Source: Chloroflexota bacterium (GTDB lineage Bacteria > Chloroflexota > Anaerolineae > Anaerolineales > Villigracilaceae). From it: 64,000 nucleotides of DNA. The DNA lies in NCBI GenBank assembly GCA_016213105.1, contig JACRBN010000010.1, forward strand, positions 145,681-209,680, written 5' to 3'. The position numbers and the translations under genes are program-made. Positions 43,209-50,776 of the stretch are shown in pieces (within the stretch, counting starts at the first letter, position 1; each line of letters starts with the position of its first letter). The notes beneath the pieces are model-generated. The model made no database searches and was not told where the DNA came from. It saw nothing but the letters and a program-made list of their open reading frames with translations.

Positions 43209-44060
43209 ATGCCCAACACCTACTTCCTGCTTTTCGAGCTTGTCATCTACATCCAGTTCGCGCTGTGCCTGCGCCACGCGTGGATGCACCGTCCCGCCAA
43301 CCTGCTCAGACTGTTTTTCGGCGCGGCCTTCGGCGTGTTGCTTGAACTGGCCACCATCCGCCAGCTCAACGCCTATACCTACGGCCGCTTCCTCGTCATG
43401 GCGCTGGATGTGCCACTGTGCATCGGCGTGGCCTGGGGCTGCATCATCTACAGCGTGATGGAATTCTCGGACGCCAGCGACATCCCCGCCTGGGCGCGTC
43501 CCGTGCTGGACGGCCTGCTGGCCCTCAACATCGACCTGGCCCTGGATGCGGTCGCCATTCGCCTGGGGTTCTGGGACTGGGGCCGCGGCCTGGACTTTCA
43601 ATACTTCGGCGTGCCCTACGCCAACTTCTGGGCCTGGTTCTGGGTGGTGACCTCCTTCTCGTTTGGGTACCGCCTGCTCGCCCGCCGCGCGGATTGGGTC
43701 CGCGCCTGGCTCTCCGCGCCGCTCGGCCTGCTCGTCGGGCTGGCGGGTGTGCTCGGCACGAATTTCCTGATCTCCTTCATCATTCCCTTCGCCTACCACG
43801 GCCTGACCACCGCCCTGGCGATGGCCGCCCCGCTGTTGTTTATGTTTCTCCTCAAGCCGCGCTTCAACCTGCGCCCCGTCCCGAGCCTGGTCTTCTGGGT
43901 GCCGTTCCTCTCCCACGCCTATTTGCTGCTCGCGGGACTCGTCTCGGGCGTCATCTTCCAGCCGCCCATCCTGTTGTTCGTGAGCCTGCTCATGCTGGGA
44001 ATCGCCTTGTTCCTGCATCGATCATCCATTCGGGAGATATTCCCCAGGAATTCCGTTTGA
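43209..44060 (+). CDS. Carotenoid biosynthesis (CruF-like) integral membrane protein
   Basis: Multi-pass membrane protein of 283 residues with about eight helices. The block LDVPLCIGVAWGCIIYSVMEFS (near 76), then DALLALNIDLALDAVA-like sequence and FQYFGVPYANFWAWFW near 137, matches the carotenoid biosynthesis family (PF04240 type) that includes C50 and gamma-carotene 1',2'-hydratases. Conserved Asp and Asn residues in the membrane support a hydratase-like role. No other carotenoid gene is in this window. The start lies six bases after a GATATA box at the end of a dispersed repeat, suggesting a leaderless transcript. Confidence 0.75.
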   Translation: MPNTYFLLFELVIYIQFALCLRHAWMHRPANLLRLFFGAAFGVLLELATIRQLNAYTYGRFLVMALDVPLCIGVAWGCIIYSVMEFSDASDIPAWARPVLDGLLALNIDLALDAVAIRLGFWDWGRGLDFQYFGVPYANFWAWFWVVTSFSFGYRLLARRADWVRAWLSAPLGLLVGLAGVLGTNFLISFIIPFAYHGLTTALAMAAPLLFMFLLKPRFNLRPVPSLVFWVPFLSHAYLLLAGLVSGVIFQPPILLFVSLLMLGIALFLHRSSIREIFPRNSV

Positions 44061-44079
44061 CCGCTTTATCGACAGGGGT

Positions 44080-44232
44080 CTCCCGTAATTACCGGGAAAC
44101 CTTTTTCAAACACAAAGGAAAAACAAGGAATCAAGTTTTTACCCCCTTTGTGTCGCTTCGATACTCCTTGCACTCGCAGCGCAAAACTTTGTGTCCTTTT
44201 GGTGAGGCTCTTTCCCGTTAATTACGGAGAAT
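44080..44232 (+). repeat. MITE-like repeat, copy A
   Basis: It begins TCTCCCGTAATTACCGGGAAACC and ends CTTTCCCGTTAATTACGGAGAATC, with TCAAACACAAAGG and CTTTGTGTCC inside. The inverse copy lies at 48453-48567. Both ends are small CCCGT...ACGGG palindromes. The region has no gene. Confidence 0.75.
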
Positions 44233-44257
44233 CTGAAAAAGTAAACGACAGGAACCG

Positions 44258-45805
44258 ATGACCATGACCCTCCTCCCCCAAAACAACCCCACCCAGGCGG
44301 ACGACCCCGAAACCTTTGTGAAGCGCGAGCAGGATTGGCGCAATGGCGCCATCGTCTATCAGGTGCTCGTGGATCGCTTTGCGCCTTCGGCCCAACTGGA
44401 GGCCAAGCGCGCGCTGTATCCATCCCCCAAGGTGCTGCGGGACTGGTCCGAGACGCCGAAAGCGGGCGCGTACTTGTCCGAGGCGAAGCTGAACAGCCAG
44501 GAATTGGACTTCTGGGGCGGGGACTTTGCCAGCCTGCGCAGCCGGCTCGACCACGTGCAGCAGCTCGGCGCGAACGTGCTGTATCTCAACCCGATCCACC
44601 TGGCCTACACCAATCACAAATACGACGCCCTGGACTTCCTGAAAATCTCACCGGAGTTCGGCGACCGCGAGGACTTCCTGCGCCTGGTCGCAGACGTCCA
44701 CGCCCGCGGCATGAAGCTGGTGCTGGACGGCGTCTTCAATCACATGGGACGCAATGCCCCGATCTTTCAGGATGCGCTGGCGAATCCAGGCAGTCCCTGG
44801 CGGGAGTGGTTCGCCATCGGGCCGCAGTACGCGGGCGGCGCGCGCGCATGGACGGGCTTCCAAAACCTGCCTGAATTGAACCTCGAAAACCCGGCCGTGC
44901 GCGCCTATCTCTATGAAGACCCAGACTCGGTGGTGCGCAGCTACCTGCGCGACGGCGCGGACGGCTGGCGGCTGGATACGGCCTACGAGCTGGGATTTGA
45001 CTACCTGCGGGATCTCACCCGCGCCGCGCACCAGGAAAAAGCGGACTCCCTGATCGTGGGCGAGATCGTCAACTACCCCGGTGAATGGCTCGAGTCCATC
45101 GACGCGGTCATGAACTTCAGCCTGCGCCAGATTGTGCTGGGCCTGGCCTCAGGGGGGATTGCGCCGTCCCTGGCCGGCCGCATGTTGGAGCGCCTGGTCG
45201 CTGACGCCGGCATCGAACCCCTGCTCAAATCCTGGATTATGATCGACAACCATGACATCCCGCGCATCGCGAGCCAGATTCCCAGCGACTCGCTCCGCCG
45301 GCTGGTCCAGCTGTTGCAGTTCACCCTGCCCGGCGCGCCCAACATCTACTACGGCAGTGAAGTAGGCATGATTGGCGGCGGCGATCCCGAAAACCGCGGC
45401 CCCATGCGCTGGGACCTGCTGCGCGACGACAACCCGGAGCTGCTCTGGACCCGCAAGCTGATCGCGTTACGACAGCAGCAGCGGGCGCTGCGGGTTGGGA
45501 ACTTCCGACGGGTCGAGTCAGAGCGCCTGCTGGCCTTCGAGCGTTACACCGACCGCGCGCTGGAGACCATCGTCGTGTTAGTCAACCCGTCTGACGCAAC
45601 CATCACGGAACAGGTCATGATCGCCAATGCGTCCCTGATGGACGACAGCCCCATGATCGACGTGCTGGCCCCGGCAGACGCGCCAGCGGTCTGCGACATC
45701 CAGGCCGCCTTCATGACGGTCAGCCTGCCTCCCGAAACGGTGCTGGTTCTGGCTCCCCGCGAGCGTCCGCTGGGAGGCTACAGCCGCTACAAACGGGTCC
45801 GCTAG
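44258..45805 (+). CDS. GH13 alpha-amylase family glycosidase
   Basis: Cytoplasmic glycoside hydrolase of 515 residues, no signal peptide. The TIM barrel begins with GAIVYQVLVDRFAP near 29-42. Conserved regions are KLVLDGVFNHMG near 155-166 (region I), DGWRLDTAYELG near 231 with the nucleophile Asp (region II), SLIVGEIVNYPG near 264 with the acid/base Glu (region III) and MIDNHDIPRIAS near 327 with the transition-state Asp (region IV). This order fits maltogenic amylase, neopullulanase or oligoglucosidase-type enzymes. A second ATG at 44264 is an equally good start. Confidence 0.9.
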   Translation: MTMTLLPQNNPTQADDPETFVKREQDWRNGAIVYQVLVDRFAPSAQLEAKRALYPSPKVLRDWSETPKAGAYLSEAKLNSQELDFWGGDFASLRSRLDHVQQLGANVLYLNPIHLAYTNHKYDALDFLKISPEFGDREDFLRLVADVHARGMKLVLDGVFNHMGRNAPIFQDALANPGSPWREWFAIGPQYAGGARAWTGFQNLPELNLENPAVRAYLYEDPDSVVRSYLRDGADGWRLDTAYELGFDYLRDLTRAAHQEKADSLIVGEIVNYPGEWLESIDAVMNFSLRQIVLGLASGGIAPSLAGRMLERLVADAGIEPLLKSWIMIDNHDIPRIASQIPSDSLRRLVQLLQFTLPGAPNIYYGSEVGMIGGGDPENRGPMRWDLLRDDNPELLWTRKLIALRQQQRALRVGNFRRVESERLLAFERYTDRALETIVVLVNPSDATITEQVMIANASLMDDSPMIDVLAPADAPAVCDIQAAFMTVSLPPETVLVLAPRERPLGGYSRYKRVR

Positions 45806-45856
45806 CAGGTCGGACGGTATGGCAAATGACTGATCCAGAAAAAAGGAGACTGTCCC

Positions 45857-46348
45857 ATGGAATCGTTTCACGAGCATGTGGCTGAATACAGAAAACAAAT
45901 CGAAAAGGGCTTCATCAGCAAAGCCTATAAAGGGTTGATGGAGTACGTCTTGAATTTGCGGACGTATTTCAAGAACAAATACCCCGACTATTTCGTGTCG
46001 GGAAGTGTCTATTTCGGCTACATGGATATGACCTATTTTTCCTTTTATCCCCAATCCCTGGGGCAAAGGAAATTGAAGGTTGCCATCGTATTGATTCACG
46101 AATCGATGAGGTTCGAAGTCTGGCTGGCGGGATACAACAAACAGGTTCAGTCAAAGTATTGGAAAATCTTCAAGGAAAGCAACTGGGACAAGTACCACAT
46201 CGTGCCCACCACGAAAGGCGCCGATTCCATCCTCGAATACCTGTTGGTGGACGATCCCGACTTTCGCGACCTGGACAAATTAACCAAACAGATCGAAAGC
46301 GGAACCATGAAATTCATTGCGGATGTCGAGGGTTTCCTGTCAAAGTAG
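45857..46348 (+). CDS. Hypothetical protein (DUF7000-like)
   Basis: Soluble protein of 163 residues, with AAAAGGAG upstream of the start. Notable segments are KGLMEYVLNLRTYFKNKYPDY near 25-45, GYMDMTYFSFYP near 54, HESMRFEVWLAGYNKQVQ near 81 and the C-terminal DDPDFRDLDKLTKQIESG. I associate this pattern with DUF7000 proteins from memory. No catalytic residues stand out. Base composition is more AT-rich than the amylase gene before it. Confidence 0.6.
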   Translation: MESFHEHVAEYRKQIEKGFISKAYKGLMEYVLNLRTYFKNKYPDYFVSGSVYFGYMDMTYFSFYPQSLGQRKLKVAIVLIHESMRFEVWLAGYNKQVQSKYWKIFKESNWDKYHIVPTTKGADSILEYLLVDDPDFRDLDKLTKQIESGTMKFIADVEGFLSK

Positions 46349-46381
46349 AAAACCAATCTGATTACCTTACAGAATGTTTTT

Positions 46382-46447
46382 TGGACGCTGAAAAACGCTG
46401 ATTCCGCTGATAAAAAAAGAAAAATCTGCGTTTTCTGCGCTCGTCCA
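46382..46447. repeat. Palindromic repeat before the reductase gene
   Basis: TGGACG (46382-46387) is inverted at CGTCCA (46442-46447), and GAAAAACGC inside is near-inverted at GCGTTTTCT. AT-rich centre; a dispersed-repeat type element. Confidence 0.55.
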
Positions 46448-46492
46448 CGTCCCATGCAAGTAAGCCCACTTTAGAGTTAAGGAGAAACGAAC

Positions 46493-47182
46493 ATGAGAAA
46501 GTTGAAACTTCAAGTGCAGTTGTCCGTGGACGGGTACATTGCGGGGACGAACGGGGAAATGGATTGGATGGTGTGGGATTGGGACGATGCGCTCAAACAA
46601 TACGTAACGGAACTCACCGACCCTGTCGACTGCATCGTGCTTGGACGAAAGCTGGCGGAAGGGTTCATTCCCTACTGGGCCGCCATCGCAGCGAATCCTG
46701 ATGACCCGCAATTCACGGACGGCAAAAAGTTTACCGATACGCCCAAAGTTGTGTTTACCAAAACGCTCGAGAGCACCGATTGGGGCCATACCGTTCTCGC
46801 AAAAGGCGACCTGGTCGACGAGATCACGAAATTGAAGCAGCAGGACGGCGGGGACATCATCGCCTATGGCGGCGCGGCCTTCGTATCGGCCCTCATCCAA
46901 CACGGGTTGATCGACGAGCTTCATCTGTTCATCAATCCAACCGCAATCGGCAGCGGCATGACGATCTTCAAGGAACTCGACGGCCGGCAGCATCTGACCC
47001 TGATCCGCTCCACGTCATTCGACTGCGGGATCGTGGTGCTCCAGTACGCGCCGAAACAGAATAACCTGGCTGGGCTAATGGGAAATAATCTCACCACCAA
47101 GGAAGGTATGACCCCACTTAACCGTGGTGGGATTTTTTGCCACGGATTGGCACCGATTTTTTTAGAAGTCTTGCAAAAGTAA
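46493..47182 (+). CDS. Dihydrofolate-reductase-like (RibD C-terminal) protein with run-on C-terminus
   Basis: RibD-type reductase-like protein; AAGGAG precedes the start. The N-terminal KLKLQVQLSVDGYIAGTNG is typical for the fold, with GRKLAEGFIPYW near 50, FTKTL near 85 and GGDIIAYGGAAFVSALIQHGLID near 118-140. The normal domain ends near residue 186 (VVLQYAPKQ). The remaining 43 residues (after NNLAGL) are encoded by a terminator-like palindrome and do not resemble protein. A one-base shift after CAGAA would give a TAA stop at the natural domain end, so a recent frameshift or lost stop is likely. The substrate is unknown. Confidence 0.75.
   Translation: MRKLKLQVQLSVDGYIAGTNGEMDWMVWDWDDALKQYVTELTDPVDCIVLGRKLAEGFIPYWAAIAANPDDPQFTDGKKFTDTPKVVFTKTLESTDWGHTVLAKGDLVDEITKLKQQDGGDIIAYGGAAFVSALIQHGLIDELHLFINPTAIGSGMTIFKELDGRQHLTLIRSTSFDCGIVVLQYAPKQNNLAGLMGNNLTTKEGMTPLNRGGIFCHGLAPIFLEVLQK
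47089..47142 (+). terminator. Terminator-like palindrome inside the reductase frame
   Basis: ATCTCACCAC (47089-47098) pairs with GTGGTGGGAT (47124-47133), followed by TTTTTT. It lies within the run-on tail of the previous frame, supporting the idea that the true stop codon was upstream. Confidence 0.65.
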
Positions 47183-47240
47183 CACAACCTAACCCCCATC
47201 CCTGCCAGGAAAGGGGGGCGGGGGGATCTTCCAAGCTCCC

Positions 47241-47309
47241 AATACCCACGGTCACAAATTGCGCTTTCCACCCTCTAAAAATGCGCAATTTGTGACCGAG
47301 TGCGGTATA
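47241..47309 (+). repeat. Promoter-bearing repeat, copy 2
   Basis: It starts AATACCCACGG and ends GAGTGCGGTATA. The arms CGGTCACAAATTGCGC and GCGCAATTTGTGACCG are perfect inverses. It matches 43134-43202. TATAGT at its right end could be a -10 box for the following small gene. Confidence 0.8.
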
Positions 47310-47363
47310 GTTGGTCTCAACGAGTGAATCAACAACAACCAACTCAATAAATTGGAGGGCAAC

Positions 47364-47663
47364 ATGTCCAGGATACCCACGCTCCACAAAGAAAATTACA
47401 AAAAACGGATCGCCCGCGCCACCAGGCGGATGTTGATCGCATGGATCGCGGTCCTGTCCGTGCTTGCCGCCGCCCTGCTGTTCAAGGTGGGCCAGGAATA
47501 CTGGCCGCTGTGGCTCATGCAAAGCCGTTCCCCCATTGCGGGGATTCTGCTGTTCATCATCGTCCTGTCGGCGCTCTTATCTCCGATCATCATCGAATTC
47601 GACTCCGACCCGCGCCCCCTGTCCGGGCCCGGCAGGGATCCCCGCCTGCCGCCCATGGGATAG
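47364..47663 (+). CDS. Small two-helix membrane protein
   Basis: A 99-residue protein; GGAGGG before 47364 decides the start over an ATG at 47352. Two hydrophobic helices cover about 25-45 and 55-77. The N-terminus is Lys/Arg-rich (RIARATRR) and the C-terminal tail is Pro- and Gly-rich (DPRPLSGPGRDPRLPP), so both ends probably face the cytoplasm. I do not recognise a family. It is likely co-transcribed with the zinc-ribbon gene 42 bases downstream. Confidence 0.62.
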   Translation: MSRIPTLHKENYKKRIARATRRMLIAWIAVLSVLAAALLFKVGQEYWPLWLMQSRSPIAGILLFIIVLSALLSPIIIEFDSDPRPLSGPGRDPRLPPMG

Positions 47664-47705
47664 CGCGGCGCTGTTCCCATAACCCGAATGCCAACGGAGG
47701 CATCC

Positions 47706-48515
47706 ATGCCGGATCAGGACAAATTCCATTGGACGAAGCGGGTGTCCCGCCGCGACATCCGCAGCCTGTACGAGAGTGACGCCAAAGGCCTGCTGGACGA
47801 GGACCTGCTCGAGCAGGTCCATTTTGCGATCCATGCGCGCGTGTGCGACATGTTCGAGGTGCGGGAGGCTCAGACGTTCGGGCGGGTCAGGTGCCGCAGC
47901 TGCGGCGCGCTCGTGCCCCAGCCCTATCGGATGGGCCTGCGGAACAGGAACAATCCCCTGGCCTGTGACCGGTGCGGCTGGCAGGTGACGTGCGGCGAGT
48001 TCTACGCCAGCTACACGGGCAAGAGCCTGCTGCCCGGGTCGGTCGTGGAGTTGTTCGAGAGCTACCTCGCACGCTATCCAAAAGCCAGGACGCCGTCGGA
48101 GAAGATGCTGTTGATCGACTGGCTGATCCACCAGTTCCACGTCATGCAGGGCGTGGCGCGCATGCCGGTCGGCGAGAACGTCATCCAGGGCAGCGGGGAG
48201 CAGGTGCGCGAGCTGATCGAATCGCTGGCCAGCGGCCCCGCCAGCACCCAAGGATTGTCGCCGCTCGAAGCATGGCGATCGGTCTACTACGATCCCATCC
48301 GCCTGTTCAAGCAGTCGCACTCGCACAGCCAGGTGCAGGAGATCGCCGCGCAGCTTGTCATCCAGGGACGGAGTCGAATGTCGGAGGACGAATTGATTCC
48401 CGAGATCCTGCGCCTGGCTCCCGAGCTGGCCGCGAAGGCGGAAAAGAAGAAAGGTTCTCCCGTGATTAACGGGAAAGAACCTCACCGCGAAGGACACAAA
48501 GGGGTAAAAGGGTAA
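47706..48515 (+). CDS. Zinc-ribbon protein whose C-terminus is encoded by a dispersed repeat
   Basis: Soluble 269-residue protein; GGAGG precedes the 47706 start. A zinc ribbon is visible: CRSCG near 60 and CDRCGWQVTCG near 86-96. The middle contains SEKMLLIDWLIHQFHVMQGVARMPVGENVI and an EAWRSVYYDP block without known motifs. The last 20 residues (GSPVINGKEPHREGHKGVKG) come from repeat copy B and are unlikely to be ancestral, so the original stop was probably lost when the repeat inserted. The function is unknown. Confidence 0.7.
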   Translation: MPDQDKFHWTKRVSRRDIRSLYESDAKGLLDEDLLEQVHFAIHARVCDMFEVREAQTFGRVRCRSCGALVPQPYRMGLRNRNNPLACDRCGWQVTCGEFYASYTGKSLLPGSVVELFESYLARYPKARTPSEKMLLIDWLIHQFHVMQGVARMPVGENVIQGSGEQVRELIESLASGPASTQGLSPLEAWRSVYYDPIRLFKQSHSHSQVQEIAAQLVIQGRSRMSEDELIPEILRLAPELAAKAEKKKGSPVINGKEPHREGHKGVKG

Positions 48516-48567
48516 AAAGCTTGATCCTTTGTGTTTGAAAAGGGTTTCCCGTTAAAAACGGTAGAAT
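48453..48567 (-). repeat. MITE-like repeat, copy B (inverted relative to copy A)
   Basis: Read on the - strand it begins GTTTTTAACGGGAAACCC, contains TCAAACACAAAGGATCAAG and CTTTGTGTCC, and ends TTTCCCGTTAATCACGGGAGAACC, matching 44080-44232 with an internal deletion. It overlaps the end of the zinc-ribbon gene and supplies TAGAAT just before the next gene. Confidence 0.75.
48562..48567 (+). promoter_or_regulatory. -10 box placed for a leaderless transcript at the repeat edge
   Basis: TAGAAT ends six bases before the ATG at 48574 and lies at the edge of repeat copy B. There is no ribosome site between box and ATG. Confidence 0.42.
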
Positions 48568-48573
48568 CGAAAA

Positions 48574-49020
48574 ATGAAACAAACCACCCATCAATTCAGT
48601 AAATTATTATTCTTCAGCGGCGCATTCAACATCGTGCTGGCTTTGCCGCTGGCCTTCCCGATCCTCCATGCAAAATACCTTCGGTTCCTCTGGGCGGTCA
48701 ATCAATTCCTGGCCCTGGGCGGAAGGGAAATCGTCCCGCCGTCGGAAGGCATCCCTGCGCTGCTCATCAATACCGCAGGCATCGACCTGGTGCTGATCGG
48801 CGTCATCGTCCTGTACGCAGGCTTCGACCCGCTCAGGAGAAGATTTATCCCGCTCGCCAACGCCGTCGGGCGGACGCTCTTCGCCGCGGTCATCGGCTAT
48901 TATGTGCTGGCGCAGGATGTAGCCCGCCTGGTCCTGGTCATCGGCGGCATCGATGTAATCATCAGCATTGGGTTTGCCTATTACCTGATCAGGCTGGGAA
49001 ACGCCGGCGAAACGAACTGA
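48574..49020 (+). CDS. Small four-helix membrane protein
   Basis: A 148-residue protein with four hydrophobic helices at about 9-31, 64-86, 95-113 and 118-138. The N-terminal FFSGAFNIVLALPLAFP and the short linker RRRFIPLANAVGR are the only distinctive stretches; the pattern resembles unnamed small membrane proteins of DoxX-like size. No active-site motif. The start codon lies six bases after a TAGAAT box and has no ribosome site. Confidence 0.65.
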   Translation: MKQTTHQFSKLLFFSGAFNIVLALPLAFPILHAKYLRFLWAVNQFLALGGREIVPPSEGIPALLINTAGIDLVLIGVIVLYAGFDPLRRRFIPLANAVGRTLFAAVIGYYVLAQDVARLVLVIGGIDVIISIGFAYYLIRLGNAGETN

Positions 49021-49101
49021 GCTTCCCTGCCCTTCCATCCTGCCCGCGGAGGCAAGGTTCGGGCAGGGAATTTTCCGTGAGCACCTGACTGGAGGTGAAG
49101 T

Positions 49102-49671
49102 ATGTCCGTCTTTCAGATTCGGGAGGCCAACCCCAACGACGTTGAAGGTATGGCCAGGGTCCGCGTGGACACCTGGCGGACCGCCTACCAGGGAATCGTG
49201 CCCGCTGATTTCCTGGAGGGACTATCCTATCAACGCGTCTCCGAGCATTGGAGAAAAACCTTTTGGGAGGATCGAACTCCCGGTGTCGCGGTCTTTGTCG
49301 CTGAAGAAGAACAGGGGGATATTGTCGGCATTGCCATTTGTGGCCCGGAGCAAAGCCAGGACCCCCTTTATCATGGCGAGATCTATGTCCTCTACGTGCT
49401 GCCGCGCTGCCAAAACCAGGGCATCGGGCGGGAACTGGTCGCCGCGTGCGTCCGCCACCTCGTTCAGCAGTTAAAAGTGGATAGCCTGCTGGTGTGGGTC
49501 ATCGCCGAAAATCCCTATCGCAGGTTTTACGAAGCCCTGGGCGGGAAGGTGGTCAGGGAAAAGGTCAAGGAGATCGGCGGCAGGCAGATCGCGGAGGCAG
49601 GCTATGGCTGGAAGAAACTGCACGACCTGGCGCACCTCGCATCATCTGATAAAAGGGTGTCTCCATGCTGA
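49102..49671 (+). CDS. GNAT-family N-acetyltransferase
   Basis: Acetyl-CoA-dependent N-acetyltransferase of 189 residues, target unknown. GGAGGTG precedes the ATG. The N-terminus IREANPNDVEGMARVRVDTWR is typical of the family, and motif A reads LYVLPRCQNQGIGRELV near 94-110 with the Q-x-x-G-x-G pyrophosphate loop. The C-terminal FYEALGGKVVRE supplies the usual beta-bulge/Tyr region. The tail after residue 175 is unrelated to the fold. The gene overlaps the next acetyltransferase by seven bases. Confidence 0.9.
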   Translation: MSVFQIREANPNDVEGMARVRVDTWRTAYQGIVPADFLEGLSYQRVSEHWRKTFWEDRTPGVAVFVAEEEQGDIVGIAICGPEQSQDPLYHGEIYVLYVLPRCQNQGIGRELVAACVRHLVQQLKVDSLLVWVIAENPYRRFYEALGGKVVREKVKEIGGRQIAEAGYGWKKLHDLAHLASSDKRVSPC

Positions 49672-50129
49672 AAGACAGGATATCCATACGGTTAGCCGCT
49701 GAAAACGATCTCGAGGCGCTGTGCGCCTTCGACCAGATCGCCCGGCAAAGCGGGGAACGGCGGGACTTCCTTCGGCGCGCGCTCAGCGGAGCGAGTTGCC
49801 ACGTCGCCGTCGATCCGCGCGTTCTTGGCTACGCGATATTGGAATATTCCTTCTTCGAGCAGGGCTTTGTTTCATTGTTATACGTCAACCCTGAACAACG
49901 GCGAAGCGGCCTCGGCTCGGCCCTGATGCGGCATCTCGAGACGCAGTGCCGCACCGATAAACTCTTCACCTCGACCAACCTCTCCAACCTGCCCATGCAA
50001 TCCCTGCTCGCCAGGCTGGGATACAGGTTAAGCGGCGTCCTCCACGACCTGGACGAAGGCGACCCCGAGTTGGTCTATGTCAAATATCTTCGGCCCTGGG
50101 CCGATCGCACCCCCTCGCAGCCTGCATGA
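49665..50129 (+). CDS. GNAT-family N-acetyltransferase
   Basis: Second acetyltransferase, 154 residues, overlapping its neighbours on both sides (seven bases with the previous gene, four with the Nudix gene). The acetyl-CoA loop is YVNPEQRRSGLGSALMRHLE near 72-91, and the C-terminal part has STNLSNLPMQSLLARLGYRLSG near 106-127, a layout close to RimI-like amino acyl acetyltransferases. The three-gene overlap indicates one transcript. The substrate is unknown. Confidence 0.9.
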   Translation: MLKDRISIRLAAENDLEALCAFDQIARQSGERRDFLRRALSGASCHVAVDPRVLGYAILEYSFFEQGFVSLLYVNPEQRRSGLGSALMRHLETQCRTDKLFTSTNLSNLPMQSLLARLGYRLSGVLHDLDEGDPELVYVKYLRPWADRTPSQPA

Positions 50130-50710
50130 CGACTCTGGTTACACAGGAAAACGCCCTCATGAAACCCGAACGCCTCGCCCGCACGACCGTCTACGAAAGC
50201 CCGTGGGTCAACCTGTACCTCGACCGCGTGAAATTCCCCAACGGGCGCATCATCGACCAGTTCCACCTGCTGGATTTTCCCCGCGAGGCGGCGCTCGCCA
50301 TCCTGGAGAACGCGGCGGGCGAGGTGGCCTTCGTGCGCGTGCCGCGCTACACCACCGGGCGGGCCGAGTGGGAACTGCCCGCCGGCGGCATCGAGAACGG
50401 GGAATCGCCCCTCGATGCGGCCAAACGCGAGGCGCGCGAGGAAACGGGCTTCGACTCGGCCGCCCATCGCCTGTTGTATTCCTACCATCCCATGAACGGG
50501 AATGCCAGGCAGCGCTTCCACATCGTGGCCTGCCAGGCGGGGGAACACATCCAGGGGCACGACGTGGATGAGGTCAGCGAGGTGCGCTGGTTCACGCGCG
50601 CCGGGATCCTCCAGATGATACGGGACAAATCCCTCACCGACGGCTACAGCTTGACCGCCCTGCTGTTGTGGCTGCAAGGGGAGGATGATACAAGCGGCCA
50701 ACGAGAGTAA
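50126..50710 (+). CDS. NUDIX hydrolase
   Basis: Pyrophosphohydrolase of 194 residues, similar in layout to ADP-ribose pyrophosphatases. The Nudix box reads GGIENGESPLDAAKREAREE-TG, near 88-110, with all acidic residues of G-x5-E-x7-REUxEExGU. The start overlaps the previous stop as ATGA; a second in-frame ATG lies at 50159. Metal-dependent cleavage of a nucleoside diphosphate linked to another moiety is the family reaction. The pairing with two acetyltransferases is suggestive of small-molecule detoxification only. Confidence 0.9.
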   Translation: MTTLVTQENALMKPERLARTTVYESPWVNLYLDRVKFPNGRIIDQFHLLDFPREAALAILENAAGEVAFVRVPRYTTGRAEWELPAGGIENGESPLDAAKREAREETGFDSAAHRLLYSYHPMNGNARQRFHIVACQAGEHIQGHDVDEVSEVRWFTRAGILQMIRDKSLTDGYSLTALLLWLQGEDDTSGQRE

Positions 50711-50776
50711 AATTCCCCTCTGGCTGGTCATTCCTTGTCAACGACCCCAACCTCACCATAAGGAGTAAGGAGTACG

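Noticed and set aside
49102..50710. Two acetyltransferases and a Nudix gene as part of the cassette array
   Set aside because: They overlap each other, have chromosomal GC content and no attC-like palindromes between or around them.
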